Source: Candidatus Gastranaerophilales bacterium
Lineage (GTDB): Bacteria > Cyanobacteriota > Vampirovibrionia > Gastranaerophilales > Gastranaerophilaceae
Direction: 5' to 3'
DNA: 64,000 nucleotides
Assembly (NCBI GenBank): GCA_944322845.1
Contig: CALUQE010000004.1
Coordinates: 1 to 64,000 of the forward strand
The position numbers and the translations under genes were made by a program. The number at the start of each line of letters is the position of its first letter. The first letter of the stretch is position 1. Of this stretch, positions 17,091 to 25,076 are shown one piece after another. The notes beneath the pieces are model-generated. The model saw only the letters and a list, made by a program, of their open reading frames with translations. It was not told the DNA's origin and did not search any database.

Positions 17091-17116
17091 ATTATACCAC
17101 GTTTTTATAGTATAAT
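17091..17116. promoter_or_regulatory. Compact divergent pair of leaderless promoters
   Basis: The 39 bases between two divergent start codons hold one TATAAT for each: 17091-17096 on the minus strand (six bases from ATG 17084) and 17111-17116 on the plus strand (seven bases from ATG 17124). Neither gene has a ribosome site. Confidence 0.6.
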
Positions 17117-17123
17117 CATTTTT

Positions 17124-17804
17124 ATGAAGGGCGTAATTTTTGATTTTAACGGAACATTATACTGGGATTCACAACTGCATTATGATGCGTGGCTTGAATA
17201 CTCAAAGATATTAAGAGGAACCGCATTTACCAGAGAAGAAATGCGCGATAAAATGTTCGGACATACAAACGAAGACATAATTCACTACGCTATCGGCAAA
17301 AAGCCTACACCGGAAATGGTAGAAAAATACGGAAAAGAAAAAGAAGCCCTGTATAGAAAAAGATGCCTTCTTGACAGAGAAAACTTTAAGCTTGCACCCG
17401 GCGCGGTTAAATTTCTGGATTTTCTGAAAGAAAATAATATTCCGCGCACAATTGCAACAATGTCGGAATGGGACAACGTTGAATTTTATATAAAAGAATT
17501 TAATTTATCTAAATGGTTTGATATTAATAAAATTGTTTATTCAGACGGTAAAATCCCCGGAAAACCTGCACCTGATATATTTTTGATTGCAGCGGAAAAA
17601 TTAAACCTTCCGCCGGAAGATTGTCTCGTTTTTGAAGACGCAATCGCCGGAATCAATGCCGCAAAAGCTGCAGGCATAGGAAAAATTATAGCAGTCGATT
17701 CAATCGAACCGGTTGAATTTTACAAAAACATAGACGGACTTTCCGGAATAATCAAAAATTTTGACGAAGTCGACAGAAATATTTTTGCTCTCGCCGTTTC
17801 TTAG
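17124..17804 (+). CDS. HAD family hydrolase, beta-phosphoglucomutase-like
   Basis: A 226-residue HAD superfamily enzyme, probably a small-sugar phosphatase or phosphomutase. Motif I is DFNGTL (D7-x-N9), motif II lies in TIATMSEW, motif III is K in GKPAPDIF and motif IV is VFEDAIAGINAAKAAG. The second Asp of motif I, normally the acid/base catalyst, is Asn here, a variant seen in some HAD groups, so chemistry may differ. A helical cap fills residues 15-85. It is likely leaderless and overlaps the 3' end of the 17801 gene by four bases. Confidence 0.85.
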   Translation: MKGVIFDFNGTLYWDSQLHYDAWLEYSKILRGTAFTREEMRDKMFGHTNEDIIHYAIGKKPTPEMVEKYGKEKEALYRKRCLLDRENFKLAPGAVKFLDFLKENNIPRTIATMSEWDNVEFYIKEFNLSKWFDINKIVYSDGKIPGKPAPDIFLIAAEKLNLPPEDCLVFEDAIAGINAAKAAGIGKIIAVDSIEPVEFYKNIDGLSGIIKNFDEVDRNIFALAVS

Positions 17805-18058
17805 AAAATTTTATTCCAGAGCCATGCAACGCCCCGCCCGATTCCTGTCAGAACACCCGGCAGCATCATTCCTGCCGCGTAACCGAGTCCCGCACCTGCA
17901 CCAAAAGCAAAAGGATTGCCGCATACAGGATTAAATCCAAAACCAAAACATCCCGGACTAAAACCGCAGCAGCCAAAAGAACTATAACTGTTTGAATGAA
18001 TGCTCATAGAATGCCTGCCGCAATTTATAAATGTATTTGATATTGTTCCGAATCCCAT
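17801..18058 (-). CDS. Small Gly/Cys-rich protein
   Basis: An 85-residue protein rich in Gly, Phe, Ser and Cys: SSFGCCGFSPGCFGFGFNPVCGN at 26-48, then a hydrophobic glycine-rich helix AFGAGAGLGYAAGMML and the end GRGVAWLWNKIF. It has no homologue I recognise. The C-terminal half looks membrane-active and recalls class II bacteriocins, but no double-Gly leader, processing or immunity genes are seen. The weak ribosome site (AAGGGATATT) supports expression only modestly. Confidence 0.55.
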   Translation of the reverse strand: MGFGTISNTFINCGRHSMSIHSNSYSSFGCCGFSPGCFGFGFNPVCGNPFAFGAGAGLGYAAGMMLPGVLTGIGRGVAWLWNKIF

Positions 18059-18164
18059 AAATAATATCCCTTTTATATATAAAAAGCATATTACAGGTCA
18101 ACAATTGCCATTTTTCGGACAGAATGTAACATAACTTTACAGAATTTGTGTTAGTATTGTTGGT

Positions 18165-18386
18165 ATGTTAAAGAAGTTATTGTTAAACCTGATTGAGATT
18201 TATCAGTTTATATCCCGACACACACCTGCCAGATGCAGGTTTTATCCGACCTGTTCGGAATATACACATACCGCCATTGAAAGATTTGGGATAGTTAAAG
18301 GCGGCTGGCTGGGGATTAAGAGAATATGCAGATGCCACCCGCTTAATGAAGGCGGATATGACCCTGTTCCGAAAACATTAAAATAA
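18165..18386 (+). CDS. yidD: Membrane protein insertion efficiency factor
   Basis: A small YidD protein (73 residues) that aids YidC-dependent membrane insertion. It has the family core [24 protein letters not shown] and the ending [13 protein letters not shown]. YidD is usually next to rnpA and yidC; here it stands alone. No ribosome site is visible; a TAGTAT box seven bases before ATG could give a leaderless transcript. Confidence 0.94.
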   Translation: MLKKLLLNLIEIYQFISRHTPARCRFYPTCSEYTHTAIERFGIVKGGWLGIKRICRCHPLNEGGYDPVPKTLK

Positions 18387-18398
18387 TTATTAATAAAA

Positions 18399-18426
18399 TG
18401 TAACAATTTCTTTACGAACTAGCAAA
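18399..18426 (+). promoter_or_regulatory. Shared upstream box (TGTAA-N13-AACTAGCAAA)
   Basis: TGTAACAA at 18399 and AACTAGCAAA at 18417-18426 match the arrangement before the 15394 gene with the same 18-base offset. It lies upstream of the 18468 mini-ORF and the 18503 gene. A common regulator or promoter class is plausible. Confidence 0.4.
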
Positions 18427-18467
18427 TAATACTTTTAGAGGTTATATTATCCTAGGAGGGTATTATA

Positions 18468-18488
18468 ATGTGGAAGATGTACCCTTAA
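18468..18488 (+). CDS. Possible six-codon leader peptide (MWKMYP)
   Basis: ATG TGG AAG ATG TAC CCT TAA follows CTAGGAGGG, the strongest ribosome site in this region. It ends 14 bases before the GTG start of the 18503 gene. A translated mini-ORF could regulate or couple translation of that gene. It is short enough to be chance. Confidence 0.35.
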   Translation: MWKMYP

Positions 18489-18502
18489 CATGAGGTCTTG
18501 TA

Positions 18503-18889
18503 GTGGTAGATAATAGATCAGCAGGTTTTTACGGAATCGGCGGGGCATTTAATTTCAAAAGCGGTGACCCATCCGGAACCGCAGCGAAAATGAGCCAGGA
18601 CAAATATGGTTCAGAAGCTATGTATCTGCCGCCTGCAGAAGGCGAAGAAGAAAACGGAAACTTCTACAACGACCAGTTTGTAGACAGAAGCGCACTTCTG
18701 AGAGCAACTCTTAATTCTCTTGCAATGACCAATGTTGCTTCGGTACTGAATGCCAAAAAACATAAAAAATCCATAAAAGATATTCTGGAAGAAGAAAAAG
18801 AGAAAGAAAAAGAAGAAAAAGAAATAGAACGTCTTGAAGCAGAAGCGGAAGAAGAATACAGAGAAGCTGAAGAAGAATCACAAGAATAA
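18503..18889 (+). CDS. Hypothetical protein with charged coiled-coil tail
   Basis: A 128-residue protein of unknown function. It starts with GTG (preceded by TGAGG) and has SAGFYGIGGAFNFKSGDPSG near the N terminus, related in style to the SFxG motif of its neighbours. Residues about 92-128 form a highly charged Glu/Lys coiled coil. There is no membrane segment or signal peptide. A stronger ribosome site upstream serves a six-codon ORF, so expression may be coupled. Confidence 0.62.
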   Translation: MVDNRSAGFYGIGGAFNFKSGDPSGTAAKMSQDKYGSEAMYLPPAEGEEENGNFYNDQFVDRSALLRATLNSLAMTNVASVLNAKKHKKSIKDILEEEKEKEKEEKEIERLEAEAEEEYREAEEESQE

Positions 18890-18962
18890 AAATTACCCCG
18901 GTATACTATTTTATTGCCGTTATTTATAGTATAATACTGCTTAAGACAAGGGGTATTTCATT

Positions 18963-19631
18963 ATGTCAAACAATAAAAAAGGTAGTAATTACTCTTTAAG
19001 AGAAGCTAAATTTTATAACAAATGGCGCAGAATGTTTCTGTTCCTGATTACTCATGTTTTCTATATGATCCGCTTTAAGCTCGTTTACAGACTTGAAGTA
19101 TACGGAAAGGAAAATATTCCGAATGACAATAATTTCATAATTGCAGCAAACCATCTCTCTACTCTGGATCCGCCTTTAGTTTGTGCAGTAATGAACAGAG
19201 GTGTAGCTTATATGGCAAAAAAAGAGCTCTTTGAAAATCCTTTTATGCGCTGGTGGCTCAATTGGCTCGGAGCATTTGCCGTCGACAGAGAAAAGCTCAG
19301 TGTTTCAACAATAAAAACAGTTAAAAACCTGAAAGAAACTGATTGGGTTCTGGGAATATTTCCTCAGGGTACACGTCAGGAAGCCGGCGAAATCAGCCAT
19401 ATTACAAAAGGTTTTGCAACTCTTGCAAAAAGTACCCAATGCGGAATTTTACCAATTGGTATTACCGGAACTCAAGAGGTTAAAAGAATTCCGTTTACGG
19501 GAAAAATTATTGTGAGAATAGGTAAAGTAATTCCATATTCTGACGATGTTATGGGAATGGTTCAACAGTGGGAAAAGTCCATCGAGAATTTGACTGGGTT
19601 TAAATATGTAGAAGATAAAGTAAAGGTTTAA
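18963..19631 (+). CDS. plsC: 1-acyl-sn-glycerol-3-phosphate acyltransferase-like (PlsC 1)
   Basis: Acylates lysophosphatidic acid to phosphatidic acid at the inner membrane in phospholipid synthesis. The 222-residue protein has motif I NHLSTLD (63-69), a hydrophobic N-terminal segment, and motif III FPQGTR, where Gln replaces the usual Glu of FPEGTR. AAGGGG precedes ATG. It is followed 26 bases later by a paralogue, so the two may act on different acyl chains or steps; substrate preference cannot be read. Confidence 0.88.
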   Translation: MSNNKKGSNYSLREAKFYNKWRRMFLFLITHVFYMIRFKLVYRLEVYGKENIPNDNNFIIAANHLSTLDPPLVCAVMNRGVAYMAKKELFENPFMRWWLNWLGAFAVDREKLSVSTIKTVKNLKETDWVLGIFPQGTRQEAGEISHITKGFATLAKSTQCGILPIGITGTQEVKRIPFTGKIIVRIGKVIPYSDDVMGMVQQWEKSIENLTGFKYVEDKVKV

Positions 19632-19657
19632 AACTTAATTACGACTGGAAGGAAAAA

Positions 19658-20353
19658 ATGGGAAAGGAAAAGAATTACAACAGAAGGACGGAGAAAGATT
19701 ATAACTGGTTCAGAACATCATATTATATGCTGTTCCTCTTTCTGGTTGTCTGGCCTGTAACTAAGCTTATGTATAATTTAAAAGTTGAGGGACGTAAAAA
19801 TATTCCTAAAAATCCTCACGTAATTTATGCGGCGAATCATGTGTCTTATATAGATCCGCCATTAATTGCAATTGCTGCTTTTAAAACAATTGCATATATG
19901 GCAAAACAAGAATTATTCCATGACAAAGACAGGTTGCTGCGCTTTCTCGTTCATACTCTGGGAGGTTTTGCCGTAAATAGAGATAAGCCTGAAATTGCAA
20001 CATTCAAGACCGTAAAATCCATATTTAACACTTCATGGTCGCTTGGAATTTTTCCTCAGGGCAAAATAGTCAAAGACCCTGTTCTAACCCAGATTCATAA
20101 AGGTTTTGTACTATTCGCAAAAAAATTCAAAGCAGATATTATTCCGGTAGGGATTTGCGGTTTTGACGGATATGCAAAACATTTATTTGAAAAACACATA
20201 ACCGTAAAAATCGGAAAACCTATTTCTTATACTCTTGATGAAGATGAAATTGTAAAAGAATGGGGGCGGCAAATTTGTGAATTTACAGGATATGAAAATA
20301 AAATTGAAGAACCTTTAAACGAACAGGCTGCCGTAGAACTTAATATTTCTTAA
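19658..20353 (+). CDS. 1-acyl-sn-glycerol-3-phosphate acyltransferase-like (PlsC 2)
   Basis: A 231-residue paralogue of the preceding gene. Motif I is NHVSYID (60-66); motif III is FPQGKI, lacking both the Glu and the Thr-Arg of FPEGTR, so its glycerol-phosphate binding may differ. A hydrophobic segment lies at 20-40. GGAAGGA precedes ATG. Tandem duplication followed by divergence is likely. It could acylate a lysophospholipid other than lysophosphatidate. Confidence 0.85.
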   Translation: MGKEKNYNRRTEKDYNWFRTSYYMLFLFLVVWPVTKLMYNLKVEGRKNIPKNPHVIYAANHVSYIDPPLIAIAAFKTIAYMAKQELFHDKDRLLRFLVHTLGGFAVNRDKPEIATFKTVKSIFNTSWSLGIFPQGKIVKDPVLTQIHKGFVLFAKKFKADIIPVGICGFDGYAKHLFEKHITVKIGKPISYTLDEDEIVKEWGRQICEFTGYENKIEEPLNEQAAVELNIS

Positions 20354-20415
20354 TAAATACGCAAAAATTTTTCTTTACGGGATTTGTATTATTGTACACA
20401 AAAGGAGACTCTAAA

Positions 20416-21510
20416 ATGATTATCCCCAAAATTAACGGTTTGAGAGCTTTTCAAGCAACAAACAACAGCAGTAATACTACTGCTTCTTATCCGCAGACAA
20501 ATTACGGATTAATAATGCCGCGCCCGCTCTTAAAAGATACTGTATCTTTCGGCGCAACAGCCAAAATGCTTGAATCAAGAGCCATGGGTGGAGTCTCTTT
20601 AGGCGTAGCGCGCTCAATCAGCAAAGCGGCAGAACCGCTGCAAAACAAAGTAAAAACTTTTATGCAAGAGACCTTCGGAGAGATGGTCGCTACAAAATTA
20701 AATCCTAAAAATCCTATATATAAAATTTGTGACAGAGGAAAAACCCCGAAATCAATTGTTGAAAAAAGTGCAACACGGCAATACAACTGTAAAGCAGAAG
20801 TTTTAGATTTTATGACAGACCTGAACGGTGCAAAAATTGTTATGAGAGACGGAAGAAAAAAATACGTTGAAAAAGTTCTCTCTAGATTTTTGATTCCTAT
20901 AGAAAAAGGTGAAATCGAGTTAATCGAAATTGAAAATAAAAGACCTAAAACAACCGCCAAAATGAAACGCACGGCAAAAGAACAATATGATTATGCTTCA
21001 ATTGATTTTCTTGAAAAAATGGTACGTGCGCAGGAAGAAAAATGGGAAAGTCTTGATTTAAAAGAGCCGAGAAGAGTTCGGTTTGATATGAGTGACTTAA
21101 CTGATGTTAATTATTCAGCAATTCACTTTTTGTTCAAATTCCCGGGAGAATCACGCCCGTTTGAATTAATGTTGATGGGTAAAGATGTTCATGACTTAAA
21201 AGAACTGGATGATAAACTATTCAAAATATTAAACAACAAAGATATTGACAAAAAATACAAACCGCTTGTTGATATAGTTAAACCTTTAACTGAACCGGGA
21301 AATAAAGAATATCTGGAAAAATTCAACCAGTACAGAGGTGATGCATTTATTTTCCAGAGGGAAAAAGAACCAAATGTTTTTGTAGACGTTGAAGATGAAG
21401 CTCCTGCTTATTTTCTTCCGCTCAAATACAATTTGCCGCCGGTTTATGATTTAAATAATTTAAACAGAATAATGCTTGAATGCGAAAATCATGCTAAAAA
21501 AAGAAAATAG
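20416..21510 (+). CDS. RelA/SpoT-fold nucleotidyltransferase-like protein with SFGA motif
   Basis: A 364-residue protein whose middle resembles the RelA/SpoT synthetase domain. Compared by eye with the Rel protein next door, it keeps RGKTPKSIVEK (R107, K109, K117; ATP site), D135 in DLNGAKIV (Mg site), Y233 and H237 in NYSAIH, and E250 and H259 in FELMLMGKDVH, with nearly the same spacings. It has no HD, TGS or ACT domain. The N-terminal 100 residues carry DTVSFGATA (41-49). AAAGGAG sets the start. It could make (p)ppGpp-like alarmones, pyrophosphorylate another target, or be inactive. Confidence 0.7.
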   Translation: MIIPKINGLRAFQATNNSSNTTASYPQTNYGLIMPRPLLKDTVSFGATAKMLESRAMGGVSLGVARSISKAAEPLQNKVKTFMQETFGEMVATKLNPKNPIYKICDRGKTPKSIVEKSATRQYNCKAEVLDFMTDLNGAKIVMRDGRKKYVEKVLSRFLIPIEKGEIELIEIENKRPKTTAKMKRTAKEQYDYASIDFLEKMVRAQEEKWESLDLKEPRRVRFDMSDLTDVNYSAIHFLFKFPGESRPFELMLMGKDVHDLKELDDKLFKILNNKDIDKKYKPLVDIVKPLTEPGNKEYLEKFNQYRGDAFIFQREKEPNVFVDVEDEAPAYFLPLKYNLPPVYDLNNLNRIMLECENHAKKRK

Positions 21511-21514
21511 AAAA

Positions 21515-23719
21515 TTAATTTGAAGTTTTCTTGTGTTTTTTAGACGGTTTATTTGTTTTCTTTGTAAATTGCTGCGGAGCTTTGGAGTAAGATGTCTGAA
21601 TTCTCTTAACGCTGAGCACATCCGGCATTGCTTGGAGTGCTGTCATTACTTTACGCAGAGTGTATATATTATCAAGCTCTATTCCGAGTTCAATAATCCC
21701 AACCTTACCTTTTGATTTTACATTTGCAGAATTAATGTTGGTATTGTTATCCGAAACGACTCCGATAATATCTTTTAAAAGTCCTAATTTTTCTGCCGTT
21801 TCAATACGTATTGTAGTGCTGTAAGTCTTATTAACATTATTACCTGACCAGTGAATATCGAGCAGTCTTTCCACCGGAATATTTTCTAAAGTCTTACAGT
21901 CAAGCCTGTGAACGGTTACGCCCTTTGAGCGTGTAACAACACCCACTATAGGTTCTCCCGGAATCGGGGAACAGCAGCGTGCAAAAGAATATAAAAGACC
22001 TTCCAGACCAACAATATCTTTTTCGCTGGCTTTTCTCGGTTTATGTAGATTAGGACTTTCCTGTTTAGGCGGCTTTCTAAGGCGGTTAATAATTTTATTA
22101 ACAGTTGTTTCACCATACCCGAGAGCTGCGAATAAATCATCCGCACTCACATAATTCATTTGTTTTGCAACTTTATCAAACTCCCCGTTTTTAACAAATT
22201 CATCAAATACGGTTTTAGTAAGCTCGTGCTCAAGATTAGCTTTGCCGATTTCAATATGGTCTTCACGTTTGTTCTTTTTATACCACTGACGAATCCTTGA
22301 AGCTGCCTGCTTTGTAACAACAAAATTCAGCCAGTCAAGACGCGGCGCGGAAACTTTAGAGGTCATTATTTCAACAATGTCACCGTTTTTAAGTTTGGTA
22401 TCCAGCTGGGCAATACGCCCGTTAATCAGAGCACCCACTGTTTTATGACCGACATCAGAGTGAATACGATACGCAAAGTCAACCGGAGTTGCACCCTGCG
22501 GCAAATCTATAACGTCTCCGCCAGGAGTAAAGGCAAAAACCTGATCTGAGAATAAATCCAGTTTTACTGAATTTACAAAATCCTCGGCATTTTTAGTTTC
22601 TTTGTTATACTCAACAAGCTTTCTCATCCAGGAGAATTTAATATCACTTGCGGAATCGGCTTTTTTAGAGCCTTTTTCTTTATATCTCCAGTGCGCGGCA
22701 ATACCGTATTCGGCAATCTCGTGCATTTCCCACGTTCTGATTTGTACTTCAAGAGGTTTCTGGCGCGGACCTATAACAGAAGTGTGGAGTGACTGGTACA
22801 TGTTACCTTTAGGCATTGCGATGTAATCTTTAAAACGTCCCGGAATAGGTTTGAATTGTGAATGAATAAGTCCGAGAACCTCATAACATTCTTTTTCCGT
22901 ATCAACAATAACACGTACGGCCGTTATGTCGTACAAATCGTGAAAAGCTACATTCAAGCGCTGCATCTTGTTGTAAATACTGTAATAATGCTTTGCTCTG
23001 CCTGTTATTTGCGCGTTAATTCCGCTCGCTTTAACATCTTTGGAAATCTTATCTATCAAAAGCTTAACTGTCATTTCCCGTTCGGCTTTTTTCTGAGAAA
23101 CAAGCTGGGCAATTTCATAATATTTATCCGGATGAAGATATTTTAACGACAAATCTTCAAGCTCCGCCTTAATTTTACCGACACCTAAACGGTTTGCAAG
23201 CGGAGCAAAGATATCGAGAGTTTCCTGTGCAATACGCTGCTGCTTGACAGGTGTCATGTAATTAAGTGTCCGCATATTATGCAGTCTGTCAGCAAGTTTA
23301 AGTAAAATTATCCTGACATCGCTTGCCATTGCAATAAACATTCGCCTGAAGTTTTCCGCCTGACGTTCCTCAGTAGACTTAAACTGTAGTTTTCCGAGCT
23401 TCGTTACTCCCTGAACAAGGTTCAAAACATCTTCGCCGAATAGTTCTTTAATCTCTTCCGGTTTTGTCTCGGTATCTTCAAGTATATCGTGCAAAAAGCC
23501 TGCCATAAGGGTATGTTTATCAGCCCTTAATCCGATTAAAATCTTAACAACTTCCATCGGATGGATAATATAAGGTTCTTCGGAAACCCTGTATTGCCCT
23601 GAATGAAGCTTTTTGGCAAACTCAAAAGCTTTCTCTAACTCGTCTATGTCTGAATCGGGATACTGCTGCTCGACTAAAAGCGCTCTTATCTCATCGAATG
23701 TTATTACGAACTGTTCCAT
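21515..23719 (-). CDS. rel: Bifunctional (p)ppGpp synthetase/hydrolase Rel
   Basis: Controls the stringent response by making and degrading (p)ppGpp. The 734-residue protein has the HD hydrolase domain (H53, H77-D78 in FLHDILEDT), a synthetase domain with RFKDYIAMPKGNMYQSLHT and EVQIRTWEMH, a TGS domain (about 385-445) and a C-terminal ACT domain. RFKD marks the bifunctional Rel/SpoT type rather than EXDD RelA. A TTGAAA-17-TATTAT promoter lies directly before ATG, and its -35 abuts a tandem repeat array. It converges with the RelA/SpoT-like gene four bases away. Confidence 0.97.
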   Translation of the reverse strand: MEQFVITFDEIRALLVEQQYPDSDIDELEKAFEFAKKLHSGQYRVSEEPYIIHPMEVVKILIGLRADKHTLMAGFLHDILEDTETKPEEIKELFGEDVLNLVQGVTKLGKLQFKSTEERQAENFRRMFIAMASDVRIILLKLADRLHNMRTLNYMTPVKQQRIAQETLDIFAPLANRLGVGKIKAELEDLSLKYLHPDKYYEIAQLVSQKKAEREMTVKLLIDKISKDVKASGINAQITGRAKHYYSIYNKMQRLNVAFHDLYDITAVRVIVDTEKECYEVLGLIHSQFKPIPGRFKDYIAMPKGNMYQSLHTSVIGPRQKPLEVQIRTWEMHEIAEYGIAAHWRYKEKGSKKADSASDIKFSWMRKLVEYNKETKNAEDFVNSVKLDLFSDQVFAFTPGGDVIDLPQGATPVDFAYRIHSDVGHKTVGALINGRIAQLDTKLKNGDIVEIMTSKVSAPRLDWLNFVVTKQAASRIRQWYKKNKREDHIEIGKANLEHELTKTVFDEFVKNGEFDKVAKQMNYVSADDLFAALGYGETTVNKIINRLRKPPKQESPNLHKPRKASEKDIVGLEGLLYSFARCCSPIPGEPIVGVVTRSKGVTVHRLDCKTLENIPVERLLDIHWSGNNVNKTYSTTIRIETAEKLGLLKDIIGVVSDNNTNINSANVKSKGKVGIIELGIELDNIYTLRKVMTALQAMPDVLSVKRIQTSYSKAPQQFTKKTNKPSKKHKKTSN

Positions 23720-23728
23720 TATATAGCT

Positions 23729-23757
23729 ATAATAGTAGTTTTTTCATATTTTTTCAA
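23729..23757 (-). promoter_or_regulatory. rel promoter
   Basis: On the minus strand TTGAAA (23752-23757) and TATTAT (23729-23734) are 17 bases apart, nine bases before the ATG. The -35 overlaps the end of the repeat array that begins at 23756. Confidence 0.6.
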
Positions 23758-23870
23758 GAGGGGGGTAAATATATCAGGCTGATAAGTGAAACTACAAGTT
23801 TGGCGTCACTGCAAGAGGGGGGGGGTAAATGTATCAAGCTAATAAGTGAAACTACAGGCTTAATATCAAG
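23756..23870. repeat. Tandem repeat array A (two 60-bp units)
   Basis: Two units with an exact 60-bp period: a G run, then TAAATRTATCARGCTRATAA and GTGAAACTACARG, then a variable spacer. The G run is six bases in the first unit and nine in the second. The same family occurs at 40947-41066 and 60628-60792. In the frame GKCIKLISETTG both units are open, but no start or ribosome site supports a gene. Confidence 0.85.
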
Positions 23871-23875
23871 AAAGC

Positions 23876-25003
23876 CTATATTCTTGTCTTTTGTTTGCCG
23901 AGTTTTGCACGTTTTTTACGGCGCATCAAGTCCACAAAGGCCTCAAGACGTGTAATATATCCGGCTTTACCTGTCTGCTCGTCCATAATTAAAGTTAATA
24001 TAGGGATTTCATGATCTTCTCTCATAGTAGGGAAAATATTCTGTGACATAATCTCCGGCATACAGGTAAACGGAGAAATATGTATAATACCGTCCTTACC
24101 TTTTTCGTCCGCAAACACGACATCAGATACACATTCAAGAGCATCACCGCCTATATCGCGCATCAAATACGGTTTTGCCATTCTCTCTGCTCTCTGCAGG
24201 TGAGTTTCAGGCGGTCTGAAAGCTTTTGGTATAATCGCATCCTTAAGAAAACTGCCGACTGTAAGGCTTCTTCTTGTCTGAACACCCATTCTGCCAAGTT
24301 CGCGTTCTATATTTTGATTAGAAAATTCGTCATTTACAAGGAAAATTTCACCTGTAATATCAACATTCAAAACTTCTCTGTTCGGATCAATTTCCGTCTT
24401 TTCAATTTCTTTCAAAGCTCTGTCATAAGCTTTTTTCAAGTCGTGCGTAGAATCTGCTTTATCAATCAAGCGCAAGGCTTTTTTGTAATTCTTTTCTGCT
24501 TCGCCGAATCTTACCTCACGCGCTCTGTAGTATGAAAGAGCCGTATCAAGATCATCAATTGCAAAGATTTTTCGCATTGTAATATTAATTGCACGCAAAA
24601 TCAAAATCGGGTCATTCTTGCCGGAAATTTCTTTCAAAAATTTATATAACCCTTTAATACCGTCATAAAGAGATAATTCAATATAATTTGCGTTATACCC
24701 CAAATCTTTGAGCGTTGTATGAATATTAGTTCCGTATTCGCCCAGACGGCAAATTCCAGGAGAAGTAATCATCGCAACATAATCCGCACCGCCCTGAATT
24801 GCTTCTATAAAATTGCCCAGAATCAGTTTGTACGGGAGACAAATAGCCTCAGGAGAGTTTTTAGTACCGTATGACAGAGTTTTTTTGCTTGTATAAGGCG
24901 GAACATAAGGTTCTACCCCGATTTTTCGGAGTCCTGCCGACCATGCTATTGATATTGTTCCCATATGAGGAAATGCAACTTTAATTTTTTTATTCTTTGC
25001 CAT
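23876..25003 (-). CDS. CoA-activase-related protein (DUF2229/COG3581-like)
   Basis: A 375-residue protein resembling the second module of acyl-CoA dehydratase activase-related proteins. It has IKVAFPHMGT at the N terminus, a PPYTSKKTLSYGTKNSPEAICLPYK region and SPGICRLGEYG, with cysteines placed as in that family, which pairs with 2-hydroxyacyl-CoA dehydratase-type Fe-S systems. The partner activase (BcrAD/BadFG type) is not in this window. The start at 25003 is chosen for GAAGGT before ATG; the frame is open to 25030. It is divergent from mutL. Confidence 0.72.
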   Translation of the reverse strand: MAKNKKIKVAFPHMGTISIAWSAGLRKIGVEPYVPPYTSKKTLSYGTKNSPEAICLPYKLILGNFIEAIQGGADYVAMITSPGICRLGEYGTNIHTTLKDLGYNANYIELSLYDGIKGLYKFLKEISGKNDPILILRAINITMRKIFAIDDLDTALSYYRAREVRFGEAEKNYKKALRLIDKADSTHDLKKAYDRALKEIEKTEIDPNREVLNVDITGEIFLVNDEFSNQNIERELGRMGVQTRRSLTVGSFLKDAIIPKAFRPPETHLQRAERMAKPYLMRDIGGDALECVSDVVFADEKGKDGIIHISPFTCMPEIMSQNIFPTMREDHEIPILTLIMDEQTGKAGYITRLEAFVDLMRRKKRAKLGKQKTRI

Positions 25004-25063
25004 ACTACCTTCACCCCTTGTATTTAACATTATTCATTATAGCACGACAAAAATATTTTGGAG

Positions 25064-25069
25064 TATAAT
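25064..25069 (+). promoter_or_regulatory. -10 box of a leaderless mutL promoter
   Basis: TATAAT ends seven bases before the mutL ATG at 25077. No ribosome binding site lies between them. Confidence 0.55.
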
Positions 25070-25076
25070 AAAAGCT

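Noticed and set aside
23698..23955. Open frame across repeat array A
   Set aside because: It only spans the two repeat units plus flanking antisense sequence, has no ribosome site and overlaps the 3' end of the CoA-activase-related gene.
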